64,000 nt of DNA from Nitrincola alkalilacustris (GTDB lineage: Bacteria; Pseudomonadota; Gammaproteobacteria; Pseudomonadales; Balneatricaceae): assembly GCF_008973755.1 (NCBI RefSeq), contig NZ_WBOM01000001.1, positions 310,001-374,000 on the forward strand. Direction: 5' to 3'. Under the pieces are notes generated by a model that was not told where the DNA came from, ran no database searches, and saw only the letters and a list, made by a program, of their open reading frames with translations. Below are positions 53,867 to 63,300 of this stretch, one piece after another. The number at the start of each line of letters is the position of its first letter. The stretch's first letter is position 1. The position numbers were made by a program, and so were the translations under genes.

Positions 53867-54580
53867 TCAGTTAAACCACTTGTCCAGCATCACCTGGAGT
53901 TCGCCGTTATCTTCCAGCTCCTTGATGGCTGCATCAAACGCTTCGCGCAGCTCATTGTCACTCTGCCTCAGGCCCATACCGACGCCATCAGCAATATCCA
54001 GCGGCTCGCCGACAAACACCAGGCGACCACCGCTCTCGTTGATCACGTCTGACAGGTAGGCTGAGTTGGCCAGCGCGGCATCGACTTCACCGTTACGGAC
54101 CGCAGCAACCATATCTTCCGGTGTAGGAAACTCAACCAGCGTGGCAGGTGTGTCAGCCAGGTAGCTGGACTGAATGGTGTTGGACTGTGCAGCAACGACG
54201 CCGGTCATGACCGACTCATCCGCACCTTCCAGAGCCAGGAAGGAGCTTGGGTCACCTGGCTTGTAGCGCTGGGTGAAGGAGATCATCTCCTTGCGGGCGT
54301 CGGTGATGCTCATGCCCGCCATGATCGCATCGTAGTTACCTGCGACCAGGTTGGGGATGATGGTATCCCAGTCATTGGTGACCCAGGTGCAGTTGAAGCC
54401 TGTCATTTCGCACAGACGATCTCCCAGCTCACGCTCAAAACCATCCACCTGACCATTGTCATTGATGAAGTTATATGGAGGGTAGGCACCTTCAGTACCT
54501 ATGCGAACGGTGCGCTCCTGCGCCATAGCCGTGCCACTGGCACATACTGCCAGCGCGAGTCCGATAATCAGTTTTTTCAT
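53867..54580 (-). CDS. aotJ: arginine/ornithine ABC transporter substrate-binding protein (AotJ-like)
   Basis: Periplasmic binding protein of the Lys/Arg/Orn type, ~237 residues. Signal peptide ([17 protein letters not shown]), then the conserved [63 protein letters not shown] and the closing [18 protein letters not shown] 54580 has AGGAGA upstream; a longer frame (54637) lies over aotP and is rejected. Confidence 0.9.
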   Translation of the reverse strand: MKKLIIGLALAVCASGTAMAQERTVRIGTEGAYPPYNFINDNGQVDGFERELGDRLCEMTGFNCTWVTNDWDTIIPNLVAGNYDAIMAGMSITDARKEMISFTQRYKPGDPSSFLALEGADESVMTGVVAAQSNTIQSSYLADTPATLVEFPTPEDMVAAVRNGEVDAALANSAYLSDVINESGGRLVFVGEPLDIADGVGMGLRQSDNELREAFDAAIKELEDNGELQVMLDKWFN

Positions 54581-54617
54581 TGTTGTTCTCCTGGTTGATA
54601 ACACGTGTTTCACAGTT

Positions 54618-55421
54618 TCAGTCCGCTGAAGAGGCACTTAGAAAACCCCTCAGGCGTTCACTTTTAGGGTTGTTTAACACTTCGGCAGGTGGGCCCTGCT
54701 CTTCGATTAATCCCTGGTGCAGAAATATCACATGGTCAGCAACATCGCGAGCCAGATTCATGTCATGGGTGACGATGATCATGGTACGACCCTCTGCTGC
54801 CAATGCCTTGATAACACGAATAACCTCCTGTTCCAGCTCCGGGTCCAGCGCGCTGGTCGGTTCGTCGAACAGCATGGCGGTGGGCTCCATCGCCAGTGCA
54901 CGGGCAATCGCGGCACGCTGCTGCTGTCCGCCAGACAGCTGGGATGGGTAGGCGTGACTCTTGTCACCGATACCGACCTTATCCAGCAGCGCCTGACCAA
55001 GTTTTTCAGCTGCGGGGCGCTCCTGTCCCAGCACCGTGACCGGCGCTTCGATCACATTCTGCAGAATGCTCATGTGTGACCAGAGGTTGAATTGCTGAAA
55101 GACCATCGACAGCTTGGTGCGAAAGCGAATGACCTGTTTCGGATCAGCTGGCTGACGATCGCTGTCGTTGCCTTTCCAGAGGACATGCTCCCCTTCAAAC
55201 TGGATATCACCCTGCTGTGGTATTTCAAGCAGGTTGGCACAGCGAAGCAGAGTACTTTTTCCAGAACCGGAAGAACCGATCAGACAGATCACGTCCCCTT
55301 TGCGGGCGACAAGATCAACGCCTTTGATCACTTCCAGATTGCCGTAACGCTTATGGATACCAGTCATCGAGATAACGACGGGCTTGGTATCGGGATAGGC
55401 GGTTGCATCTTGTGTTTGCAT
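54618..55421 (-). CDS. aotP: arginine/ornithine ABC transporter ATP-binding protein (AotP-like)
   Basis: HisP/AotP-type ATPase, 267 residues: Walker [11 protein letters not shown]-loop [18 protein letters not shown], signature [15 protein letters not shown] and Walker [15 protein letters not shown]. It is the first transporter gene (order aotP-J-Q-M), unlike aotJQMOP in P. aeruginosa. Confidence 0.9.
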   Translation of the reverse strand: MQTQDATAYPDTKPVVISMTGIHKRYGNLEVIKGVDLVARKGDVICLIGSSGSGKSTLLRCANLLEIPQQGDIQFEGEHVLWKGNDSDRQPADPKQVIRFRTKLSMVFQQFNLWSHMSILQNVIEAPVTVLGQERPAAEKLGQALLDKVGIGDKSHAYPSQLSGGQQQRAAIARALAMEPTAMLFDEPTSALDPELEQEVIRVIKALAAEGRTMIIVTHDMNLARDVADHVIFLHQGLIEEQGPPAEVLNNPKSERLRGFLSASSAD

Positions 55422-55481
55422 AACTGTCCTACTCTTGTCGCTGTAGTCCTGGATAATGACCCAGCGCAGTTCTTATTGTTC

Positions 55482-55508
55482 AGCTGGCAGAAGCGGATTC
55501 TGCCAGCT
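55482..55508. terminator. hairpin between astB and aotP
   Basis: AGCTGGCAGAA (55482-55492) / TTCTGCCAGCT (55498-55508), perfect 11-bp stem with a 5-nt loop, starting 6 bp after the astB stop. No U-tract, so partial termination or RNA processing is likely. Confidence 0.6.
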
Positions 55509-55514
55509 AAAGGT

Positions 55515-56861
55515 TTAACGCTGGAACGGGTAGACCGGTCCCAGATTCAGTATCTGAGTCAGCTCATCCAATGCTGTGCGGGATTCGAGCAGCAATTGCG
55601 GATCAGCCAGGTCCTTTTCTTCGAGATAGTCACGGTAGTGCTGATCTATCCAATCGTTCAGTTTACTAAAAAGTTGATCATTCATCAGCGTATGTGGGTT
55701 CGTTGCTTTTCGCTCCTCTTCGGTCAGTACGACTCGAAGACGCAAACAAGCAGGGCCGCCGCCGTTGAACATACTCTGTCTGAGATCGAAAATCTTCAGC
55801 TCATCGATCCCCTGTTTGCTCTCCAGCAGCTCGTTGAGATAGTTCCAGACAGAGACTGTCTGACGACTTTCTTCCGGTATAACCAACAGGTTACGGCCAT
55901 CAGGCATGGTCAGCAGTTGACTGTTGAACATATAGGATTTTACCGCATCCGTCACGGAGACTTTTTCAGTCGGTACCTCAATAACACTGAAGTTACCATG
56001 CATTGCTCGTGCCAGGTCCTGTTTTACCTGCTCCTGATTCAGATAGGCCTGTTCGTGACAGAACAGCATGTTGCGGTTGCCCACACCAATCACATCGTTA
56101 TGGAAAACGCCTTGATCAATCAGGTCAGGATTTTGCTGTGCATAAATGACCTTGTTGGGTGACAGCTTGTGCTTTCGAGCGATCGCCTGTGATGCTTCAA
56201 AGGTCTGACGGGCAGGATAGCGCACTGGTTTGGGGCGACTCTCATCAAACGCATAACGGCCAAAGACAAAGAACTCGACACCCGGATCTCCATACTCCTG
56301 ACAGAAGCGTGTGTGGTTGGCTGCACCCTCATCACCGAACTGCTCGGCACCAGGAAGTGCGGAGTGGTGGACAAAGTGTCGAGCGCTGTTGAATGTTGCT
56401 GCCAGAATGCGGCCGGTGGTCTCATGCTCAATCGAACGATGGAACTTGTTGGTCAGGTTGGCAGGTGTGAAATGCACCCGTCCATCCATGGTATCGGCAC
56501 TGGGAGAGACAGTTGCGGCGTTGGCCGTCCACATACTGGATGCCGAACAGCAGGCAGCCAGTAGGCGCGGTGAGTACTCGCGCGCCTGAAACAGCACCGC
56601 CGAATCACTGCCGCTGAAGCCAAGACGACGCAGGGTGTGAATGTCCGGGCGCTCCTGAGGTGCCAGCACGCCCTGAATCAGCCCTGCATCATGCAGCGCC
56701 TTCATCTTCACCAGACCCTGCTTTGCTGCCTGTCTGGGGTTGGATGGTTTGGCCTGATTCTTACTGGACGCCAGATTGCCTGAGGACAAACCACTGTAGT
56801 TGTGAGTCGGCCCAACCAAGCCATCAAAGTTGGCTTCAAGCGCTTTAGCAGGATTTTGCAT
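55515..56861 (-). CDS. astB: N-succinylarginine dihydrolase
   Basis: Second enzyme of the arginine succinyltransferase pathway; releases ammonia and CO2 to give succinylornithine. 448 residues with [22 protein letters not shown] at the N-terminus, [29 protein letters not shown], the Cys-based family motif [16 protein letters not shown], and [20 protein letters not shown]. Lies between astA (109-bp gap) and aotP. Confidence 0.96.
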   Translation of the reverse strand: MQNPAKALEANFDGLVGPTHNYSGLSSGNLASSKNQAKPSNPRQAAKQGLVKMKALHDAGLIQGVLAPQERPDIHTLRRLGFSGSDSAVLFQAREYSPRLLAACCSASSMWTANAATVSPSADTMDGRVHFTPANLTNKFHRSIEHETTGRILAATFNSARHFVHHSALPGAEQFGDEGAANHTRFCQEYGDPGVEFFVFGRYAFDESRPKPVRYPARQTFEASQAIARKHKLSPNKVIYAQQNPDLIDQGVFHNDVIGVGNRNMLFCHEQAYLNQEQVKQDLARAMHGNFSVIEVPTEKVSVTDAVKSYMFNSQLLTMPDGRNLLVIPEESRQTVSVWNYLNELLESKQGIDELKIFDLRQSMFNGGGPACLRLRVVLTEEERKATNPHTLMNDQLFSKLNDWIDQHYRDYLEEKDLADPQLLLESRTALDELTQILNLGPVYPFQR

Positions 56862-56945
56862 GTTCGTATCTCTTGTTATTATGATGGCCGAAATATACTG
56901 CTGATGGCCACCGGCTACTTATGTGTTGTTTGCGTATATATTGTT

Positions 56946-56970
56946 ACCGTACAAGTTGTTACGGTTTTTT
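56946..56970 (+). repeat. inverted repeat with T-run on the plus strand, between astA and astB
   Basis: ACCGTA (56946-56951) / TACGGT (56960-56965) followed by TTTTTT on the plus strand, with an inner ACAA-G-TTGT palindrome. Terminator-like on the plus strand only, but the flanking genes read minus. It sits directly after the astA stop, so an operator or an antisense stop are both possible. Confidence 0.4.
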
Positions 56971-57996
56971 CTACACACCCAGATCGTCAGCATCCAACTG
57001 GATCAGGCGCAGGGTATCGCCATTACTGACTTGCAACCTGTCTGCCACCTCCATTGAAATGACAGGATTATCAGCATTGCCACGCATGATCAGACAGCGG
57101 TAGTTCTGCAGAAGATTGTTGCTGACCATCAGCCAGTCATCCCCTCCGGCCTCGCCAATCGCAACCGTGATGTTACGACTTTGCCAGATGGTTCGGATGT
57201 TATCTGTGCGTACCTCAAGTGTCGGGCCTGCATCAAAAATATCGACATAGCCACGGTACTCAAAACCCTCGTCCTCAAGCAGATCCATGACATGCTCTAT
57301 GTCGGGACGAGGCTGGCCGAGAGCTTTCTGAGCCTCTTCACTCAAAAGCGGAACATAAACCGGGTAGTGTGGCATCAGTTCGGCAATAAAGGTTTTGCGG
57401 TTGATGCCGCTGAGATAATCGGCCTTGGCCAGATCCATTCTGAAGAAGTGACGCCCGACCGCTTCCCAGAAGGGAGATCTGCCATGCTCATCAATCAGCC
57501 CCTGCAGCTCGGCGACCGTGCGGCGTGAGAAACGCTTCATGTGTTCGGCCATGAACAGCATGCGGGCACGGGAAAGGAGGTGGCTGTTGAACGCGGTGTT
57601 CTGCTCCGGCTCCAGAAAACGGGTACACAGACGGCTGGTGCCATTGTAATCCTGACACAGATTCAGAGAGGGAATCCGGTTGTGAATCTGCAGTTCGCTG
57701 GAGGCGTGTATCACCTCGTCGATGCGGTAACTGTAGAAGGGCGTATCCAGTCCGATACAGGACTCAATGCCGCTGATGCCGATGAGATGGCCGGTGGTCG
57801 TATCTTCCAGCACGAAGTGATAGGACTCGTCATGTGGATGAGTCACTTTCCTGTTCAGGGAGTTCTGGGTAGTACCAATCAATCGCGCCAGATGTTCTCG
57901 GTTGGCGGGCAGTGTGGTAATTCCGCCGCCTGACTTGGCGGATAACTGTTCCAGTGCTGGCAGATCCGGAAAATCAACCGGTCTAATAATCAGCAT
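56971..57996 (-). CDS. astA: arginine N-succinyltransferase
   Basis: First enzyme of the ast pathway: succinyl-CoA plus arginine. 341 residues with MLIIRPVDFPDLPALEQLSAKSGGGITTLP, YHFVLEDTTTGHLIGISGIE, LCTRFLEPEQN and the C-terminal FEYRGYVDIFDAGPTLEV. ATG 57996 follows GGAGAGAG and gives the normal length; an in-frame ATG at 58101 would add 35 residues. A single astA gene is present, where some Pseudomonas carry two paralogues. An ArgR-type operator lies 104-145 bp upstream. Confidence 0.95.
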   Translation of the reverse strand: MLIIRPVDFPDLPALEQLSAKSGGGITTLPANREHLARLIGTTQNSLNRKVTHPHDESYHFVLEDTTTGHLIGISGIESCIGLDTPFYSYRIDEVIHASSELQIHNRIPSLNLCQDYNGTSRLCTRFLEPEQNTAFNSHLLSRARMLFMAEHMKRFSRRTVAELQGLIDEHGRSPFWEAVGRHFFRMDLAKADYLSGINRKTFIAELMPHYPVYVPLLSEEAQKALGQPRPDIEHVMDLLEDEGFEYRGYVDIFDAGPTLEVRTDNIRTIWQSRNITVAIGEAGGDDWLMVSNNLLQNYRCLIMRGNADNPVISMEVADRLQVSNGDTLRLIQLDADDLGV

Positions 57997-58099
57997 AGGT
58001 GCTCTCTCCGTTATATTTATACTCTGCTTCTTCGGCTGAGGATCTATTTGTGAGCAGGTCTGCGACATTATTGACCATTGTGGCGTTTGCCGACAGAGC

Positions 58100-58141
58100 A
58101 AAAGTGTTACTGATGCGACGTGGATTTTTAACTATCAGACA
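58100..58141 (-). promoter_or_regulatory. 21-bp direct-repeat ArgR-type operator upstream of astA
   Basis: On the minus strand, TGTCTG-N8-AA-N5 (58141 to 58121) is followed with no gap by CGTCGC-N8-CA-N5 (58120 to 58100): the 21-bp direct-repeat arrangement of the Pseudomonas ArgR box (TGTCGC-N8-AA-N5, recalled). About 105 bp before astA. Confidence 0.5.
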
Positions 58142-58180
58142 TGGGGCTTCATGAATGCTTTCAGAGGTGCTCATAAGGGG

Positions 58181-58220
58181 CTGCCACGACACTGATCCAG
58201 AGGAGTCAGTATCGTGGCAG
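58181..58220. terminator. long hairpin between gdhB and astA
   Basis: 15-bp arms at 58181-58195 and 58206-58220 (CTGCCACGA / TCGTGGCAG ends) with one C/A mismatch, 10-nt loop. It lies 42 bp past the gdhB stop on the minus strand. T-poor there (CCCCTTATG follows), so a Rho-assisted or stabilising end is likely. Confidence 0.6.
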
Positions 58221-58261
58221 GTTTTGACGAGAGTCCAGCCAGAAGCGTCTGGCCAGAAGGA

Positions 58262-61200
58262 TCAGGCCAGGTGGAGCTGATGGATACTGCCGAGCTTGCG
58301 CACCACGATGGACAGCATCGCCAGATCCGGTCGATCGTTGCTGCGTACCTCGGTAAACGTCTGCTGCAGAATGCGCAGCTCCTTGTCGTACTGTGCTTGC
58401 CACAGTGACAAACGCTCCGTCAGCGGCAGATCGGCATCCGTATCCTGCAGAATGCTGGTGCAGGCCTGCAACTGGCCACGGTCGACCTCAAAGGCGAGAG
58501 CCGCTCGGGCCTTGCGTTGCCAGAGATCCTCTTCCGGCAGCTTGGCAATAAACTGGCGAAGGGGCTGCAGATGCAGCTCTTGCTCCAGTGCAAAATAGAG
58601 GCGCGCGGTATCTTCGCTGCTCTGATTCTGCTCCTGTGCCAATTCGACAATATCCAACCCGGAATACAGGTGCGGCAGACTTGCCAGGCGTAGTGCCAGT
58701 GATTCGGGAACTCCACCGGCCTGCAGCTCTGCCACTGCTACTTCTATCACCTCACGTCCGCTGTCATGCATCAGTTCAGGCAGGGCGCTCGGCAGCTCTG
58801 ACTGCAATTGATGATAGCGCTCGACCAACTGAGCAATGCTGAGATTGCCCGGAGTGCGGCGCACCAGCCACAGGGCGGAGCGCTCCACCAGGTCCTGAAT
58901 CCGTGTCAGTTGAGTACGGAACAGTTGATCATCAACGGTCTCTTCCAGAGCTTCCAGCTCCTGCCAGAGGCTGTTCAGATTGAAGATCTGACTCAGCGCG
59001 AAAAACGCCCGTACAGCATTTAGAGCGGAGCAGTTGGTTTCCGACTGCAGGTAGCTGACAAAAGTCGATCCCATACGGTTGCAGACCAGGTTGGTCAGGT
59101 GGGTGGCCATCAGCTCAGCGCGCAGAGGATGCTGCTGGATCTGCTGCGGGTAGAGGCTGCGAATCACGGCCGGAAAATAGTCCGGCAGCAGTTGGGCCAG
59201 ATCCTGATCTTCGCCGATGCCTTCGGCGATCAACTGATCAGACAGCCAGAGCTTGCTGTACGCCATCAGCACAGCAATCTCAGGGCGGCTCAGCCCGCTG
59301 TTGCTGCGCGCCAGATCATCCAGATGCTCTTCACTGGGCAGGTGCTCCAGCTTGCGGTTCAAGCGGCCTGCGCGCTCCAGCATATGGATAAGACGACGAT
59401 GATCGTTCAGGCGCTGAGGTGCCTGCCAGGCACACAGACTGAGAATCTGGCTCTGCTGAAAGTTGTGCTTCAATACCAGTGTGGCTATCTCATCCGTCAT
59501 GCTTGCCAGCAGCTTGTTACGGTCGGCTTCGCTGAGTCGGCCACTGGCCACTTCCTGGCTCAGCAGTATCTTCAGGTTCACCTCATGGTCTGATGAGTCC
59601 ACACCTCCGGCATTATCGATCGCATCTGTGTTGATCAGACCACCCTTACGGGCAAACTCGATTCGCGCTTTCTGCGTCAGGCCCAGGTTGCCTCCTTCGC
59701 CGACCACCTTGACGCGCAGTTCAGCACCATCCACACGCAGGCCATCATTCGCACGATCGCCGACATCGGCATGGGTTTCGGTACTGGCTTTGGCATAGGT
59801 ACCGATGCCACCGTTCCACAGCAGATCGACCGGAGCCAACAGCAGACGATGAATCAGCTCGGTCGGGGCCAGACGTTTTTCGCTGATACCGAGCGCTTCA
59901 CGCGCCTGATCGCTCAGTTCGATGAACTTGGCACTGCGACGATAGATACCGCCCCCTTTTGAAATCAGGGTCGCGTCATAATCTTCCCAGCTTGAGCGCG
60001 GGAGTTTAAACAGGCGTTGGCGCTCCTGGAAGCTGCTGGCCGCATCCGGATTGGGATCGATGAAGATATGCATATGATTGAAGGCTGCCAGCAGGCGGAT
60101 ATGCGGTGACAGCAGCATGCCGTTGCCGAACACGTCGCCAGCCATATCGCCGATACCGATCACGGTGAAGTCTTCACGCTGGCTGTTGCGGTTCTGCTCA
60201 CGAAACAAACGCTTGACCGATTCCCAGGCACCGCGTGCCGTAATCCCCATCTGTTTGTGATCGTAGCCATTGCTGCCACCCGAGGCGAAGGCATCATCCA
60301 GCCAGAAGTCATACTCGCGAGAGATGCTGTTGGCGATATCCGAGAAGGTGGCCGTGCCCTTGTCGGCTGCCACGACCAGATAAGGGTCGGGCTCGTCATG
60401 ACAGACCACATCCTTCGGCGCAACCGGCTGGTTGTCCTTCAGATTATCGGTCAGATCCAGCAGGCCGCGGATGAAGGTTTTGTAGCAGTTGACCACTTCT
60501 GCCTGCACTGCGTTGCGATCACTGCTGTCAGGCAGTTGTTTGGGCACGAACCCGCCTTTGGCACCGACAGGTACGATAACGGCATTCTTGACCATCTGTG
60601 CTTTCACCAACCCCAGTACCTCGGTACGGAAATCCTCGCGGCGATCCGACCATCGCAGCCCGCCTCGGGCGACTGGCCCTGCACGCAGGTGCACGCCCTC
60701 GACGCGTGGCGAATAGACAAAGATCTCGAAGGCTGGGCGTGGTTCGGGCGCTGCCGTGATGGCACGGGTATTGAATTTGAACGACAGGCGGTCACGCGCC
60801 TGATCAAGGCTCTGATAATAGCTGGTGCGCAGCATCGCCTGGATCACCTCCAGGTAGTGCCGCAGGATTCGATCCTCATCCAGATTATCCACGGCTTCCA
60901 GCGCGTCGTTGATCTCGCTGGTGATGCTGGCTTGCAGCGTATCGCGATCACCCTTCAGCATGGGATCAAAGCGTGCCGCAAACAGGGCGATCAGCTGTCG
61001 GCACAGTTGTGGATTGCGTGACAGCGCCTGTTCGATATAGTGCTGACTGAACGGCAGGCTGAGCTGCAGCAGATACTTGCACAGCGCACGCATCAGTTCC
61101 ACTTCGCGATAGCTGATACCCGCTTTCAGGATCAACTGATGGAAACGGTCGTTTTCCAGTTCGCCGACATAGGTGCGAATAAAGCTCTCCTGGAACTGCT

Positions 61201-63079
61201 GGCGCATTTGTGCAGAGCTGAGATCCGGGTTATCGGCACTATCGAGGCTGAAGTCGATGATCCAGAAGGCGCGGCCGTCATCCAGGTCAATATCATAGGG
61301 GGAGGCACTGAGTACGCGCACTCCAAGATGCTCCAGAATCGGCAGAACATCAGACAGAGCGATACTCTGGCCCTGGCCGAGCACCTTGAAGCGAATTGTG
61401 TCGTCATCACTGCTGCGTGGATAGAGCTGCGTGGTCAGCGGAGCGTTCATCTGCTCCAGTGTGCAGATATCGCGCACGGCTTCGCTGGCACTGATCTCCT
61501 CCTGATAGGCTGTGGGCATGGCATTACCGAATCGGGTCAGCAGGCGGTTGGCCTCAGACTCGTCCAGCTCCTGCAGCATGGCATGGTGCAGTTTATCCTG
61601 CCAGGAGAGCATTGCATCATTGATCTGCTGCTTCAGCTTCTTCACATCGGGGTTGATCAGATGCGCCTTACGACAATGTATGGTGAACTCGATCAGTGCC
61701 AAGGGCTGCTCGCTCAGGCGCACACCGAACTCTACGCTGTAGGCATTGAACTCCTCCTTGAGAATCTCCAGTACCCGAAGGCGCAGATTGGTATTGTAGC
61801 GATCACGCGGCACCAGCATCAGCACGTCTATGAAGCGACCATAGGTGTCCGGGCGCAGAAACAGCCCCAGTTGGCGGCGCTCGAAGCTGCGCTGCATGCC
61901 GAAAATGGCATCCCTGAACTGCTCATAGCTGGCCTGAAGGATCTCGTCACGCGGGTAGGTGTTGAGCAGATGGCGCAACACCTTGTAACCATGGTTATCC
62001 GAAGGCAGTCCGGAATCGGCAAGGACGCGCTGCACACGCTGGCTGATCAGCGGAATAGTCGACAGGGGTGCGTCGTGGGCCTTGCTCGAGTAGAGGCCGA
62101 AGAAGCGCCATTCGCCGATGATCTTGCCCTGGTCATTGACCTTTTTCACACCCACATAGTCCAGGTGTGCATGCTGCTGCACAGTCGAGCGAGTGGTGGA
62201 CTTGGTCAGAACCAGTATATCCGGCTGCTCGATCAGACGGCTCATATACTCATCCAGCCGGATTTCGCGCTGGCTCTCGGAGATCGGGTCGCGGAAGCAG
62301 CCCAGACCACTACCTTCGAGATAGTTCAGGTGATAAGTGTGATCCGGTTTCAGTGACACATCATAATAGCGCGAGCCGATCAGCAGGAAGTTTTCCTGTC
62401 CCAGCCAGCGCAGGAAACGCACGGTTTCTTCCAGATCCGACGTCTGATAGCCTGAGGCATGTGTTGTGCACCATTCGGCAGCTTCTTCCAGCCGCGCCAG
62501 CATCGGTTTCCAGTCCTCGACCGCAGAGCGGACATCGTTAAGTACCGTGCGCAGGCTGTCTGCGACAGCGTCCAGTTGCTCCGGGCTGATCTGGCGATCT
62601 ATTTCCAGCCGCAAGAGTGCTTCGGGTGTGCCTTTGGCACCGGATCCTGTGGCGTGAAGCGTCTTCAGGGTTCCTTTCTTGTCTCGCTCTATCAGAAAAA
62701 CCGGGTAGGCCTGGCGATGAACGCGGATATTCTGTCTGGCCAGGTCGGCGAGCACGCTGGCGATGATGAAAGGCATATCCTCCATGATGATCTCTACCAG
62801 CGTGTGCTCGATATGCCAGCCGCTCTTGGCGGGGTCAGGGTTGAACACGCGGATCAGTGTTTCGCCCTGCTGGCGCTTCTGCGCACACTCCCAGACTGAC
62901 ATCAGGGCACAGTACTGATCGGTTGGACTCACTGGCTGATCATCATCGATCTCATTACTCTGAAAAAAAGCGTTTTGCAGCAGCTCAAGCTGTCTTGCGA
63001 CGGCTTCCGAGTGACATTCACTGATGAGTTGATGAAGAGGGGGAGTAGGCTGATTTTTTTGTACAGACTTTCTGTCCAT
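58262..63079 (-). CDS. gdhB: NAD-dependent glutamate dehydrogenase, ~180-kDa class
   Basis: Catabolic enzyme: glutamate to 2-oxoglutarate plus ammonia. The ~1605-residue protein is typical of the large class. N-terminal ACT-like and helical regions precede the catalytic core: HLRAGPVARGGLRWSDRREDFRTEVLGLVKAQMVKNAVIVPVGAKGGFVPK, then DKGTATFSDIANSI, GDMAGDVFGNGMLLS and GEGGNLGLTQKARIEFARKGGLINTDAIDNAGGVDSSDHEVN (NAD-binding). In P. aeruginosa this gene (gdhB) is induced by arginine through ArgR, and here it neighbours ast, aot and an ArgR-like gene. ATG 63079 begins MDRKSVQ; an upstream in-frame start at 63217 adds an unusual hydrophobic leader and is rejected. Confidence 0.95.
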   Translation of the reverse strand: MDRKSVQKNQPTPPLHQLISECHSEAVARQLELLQNAFFQSNEIDDDQPVSPTDQYCALMSVWECAQKRQQGETLIRVFNPDPAKSGWHIEHTLVEIIMEDMPFIIASVLADLARQNIRVHRQAYPVFLIERDKKGTLKTLHATGSGAKGTPEALLRLEIDRQISPEQLDAVADSLRTVLNDVRSAVEDWKPMLARLEEAAEWCTTHASGYQTSDLEETVRFLRWLGQENFLLIGSRYYDVSLKPDHTYHLNYLEGSGLGCFRDPISESQREIRLDEYMSRLIEQPDILVLTKSTTRSTVQQHAHLDYVGVKKVNDQGKIIGEWRFFGLYSSKAHDAPLSTIPLISQRVQRVLADSGLPSDNHGYKVLRHLLNTYPRDEILQASYEQFRDAIFGMQRSFERRQLGLFLRPDTYGRFIDVLMLVPRDRYNTNLRLRVLEILKEEFNAYSVEFGVRLSEQPLALIEFTIHCRKAHLINPDVKKLKQQINDAMLSWQDKLHHAMLQELDESEANRLLTRFGNAMPTAYQEEISASEAVRDICTLEQMNAPLTTQLYPRSSDDDTIRFKVLGQGQSIALSDVLPILEHLGVRVLSASPYDIDLDDGRAFWIIDFSLDSADNPDLSSAQMRQQFQESFIRTYVGELENDRFHQLILKAGISYREVELMRALCKYLLQLSLPFSQHYIEQALSRNPQLCRQLIALFAARFDPMLKGDRDTLQASITSEINDALEAVDNLDEDRILRHYLEVIQAMLRTSYYQSLDQARDRLSFKFNTRAITAAPEPRPAFEIFVYSPRVEGVHLRAGPVARGGLRWSDRREDFRTEVLGLVKAQMVKNAVIVPVGAKGGFVPKQLPDSSDRNAVQAEVVNCYKTFIRGLLDLTDNLKDNQPVAPKDVVCHDEPDPYLVVAADKGTATFSDIANSISREYDFWLDDAFASGGSNGYDHKQMGITARGAWESVKRLFREQNRNSQREDFTVIGIGDMAGDVFGNGMLLSPHIRLLAAFNHMHIFIDPNPDAASSFQERQRLFKLPRSSWEDYDATLISKGGGIYRRSAKFIELSDQAREALGISEKRLAPTELIHRLLLAPVDLLWNGGIGTYAKASTETHADVGDRANDGLRVDGAELRVKVVGEGGNLGLTQKARIEFARKGGLINTDAIDNAGGVDSSDHEVNLKILLSQEVASGRLSEADRNKLLASMTDEIATLVLKHNFQQSQILSLCAWQAPQRLNDHRRLIHMLERAGRLNRKLEHLPSEEHLDDLARSNSGLSRPEIAVLMAYSKLWLSDQLIAEGIGEDQDLAQLLPDYFPAVIRSLYPQQIQQHPLRAELMATHLTNLVCNRMGSTFVSYLQSETNCSALNAVRAFFALSQIFNLNSLWQELEALEETVDDQLFRTQLTRIQDLVERSALWLVRRTPGNLSIAQLVERYHQLQSELPSALPELMHDSGREVIEVAVAELQAGGVPESLALRLASLPHLYSGLDIVELAQEQNQSSEDTARLYFALEQELHLQPLRQFIAKLPEEDLWQRKARAALAFEVDRGQLQACTSILQDTDADLPLTERLSLWQAQYDKELRILQQTFTEVRSNDRPDLAMLSIVVRKLGSIHQLHLA

Positions 63080-63155
63080 TTGAAGATCCGGTTTATTGTT
63101 ATTGCGGGAGAACGGTAGAATTATTATTAGTGATATTGATCTGACGTGACAGATG

Positions 63156-63197
63156 ACGAATTTTGACAATGCGACGCCGACTTTAAACAGCATAGCA
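63156..63197 (-). promoter_or_regulatory. 21-bp direct-repeat ArgR-type operator between gdhB and the regulator gene
   Basis: On the minus strand TGCTAT-N8-AA-N5 (63197 to 63177) is followed directly by CGTCGC-N8-AA-N5 (63176 to 63156). The second half fits TGTCGC-N8-AA at all but one position; the first keeps the spacing and AA. It sits in the shared control region, ~80-120 bp before gdhB. Confidence 0.45.
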
Positions 63198-63300
63198 TCC
63201 GTACTCACCAGTGACACGAATCTACTTCGATTATGTGCTCCTGAGGTCTATTATAAAGAGCAATACAGTCGCATAACTCCAACTACAAGGCGATCAGGCG

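Noticed and set aside
55422-55514. TGTCGC on the plus strand before aotP as an ArgR half-site
   Set aside because: No AA at the N8 position and no second half-site 21 bp away in either direction.
57983-58192. 69-codon minus-strand ORF between gdhB and astA
   Set aside because: Its start lies in a long hairpin, no Shine-Dalgarno is present, and it covers the astA operator and ribosome-binding site.
61040-62356. 438-codon plus-strand ORF opposite gdhB
   Set aside because: Antisense shadow of the highly conserved gdhB coding strand; no domain or ribosome-binding site. The same applies to 60257-61021 and 62459-62899.
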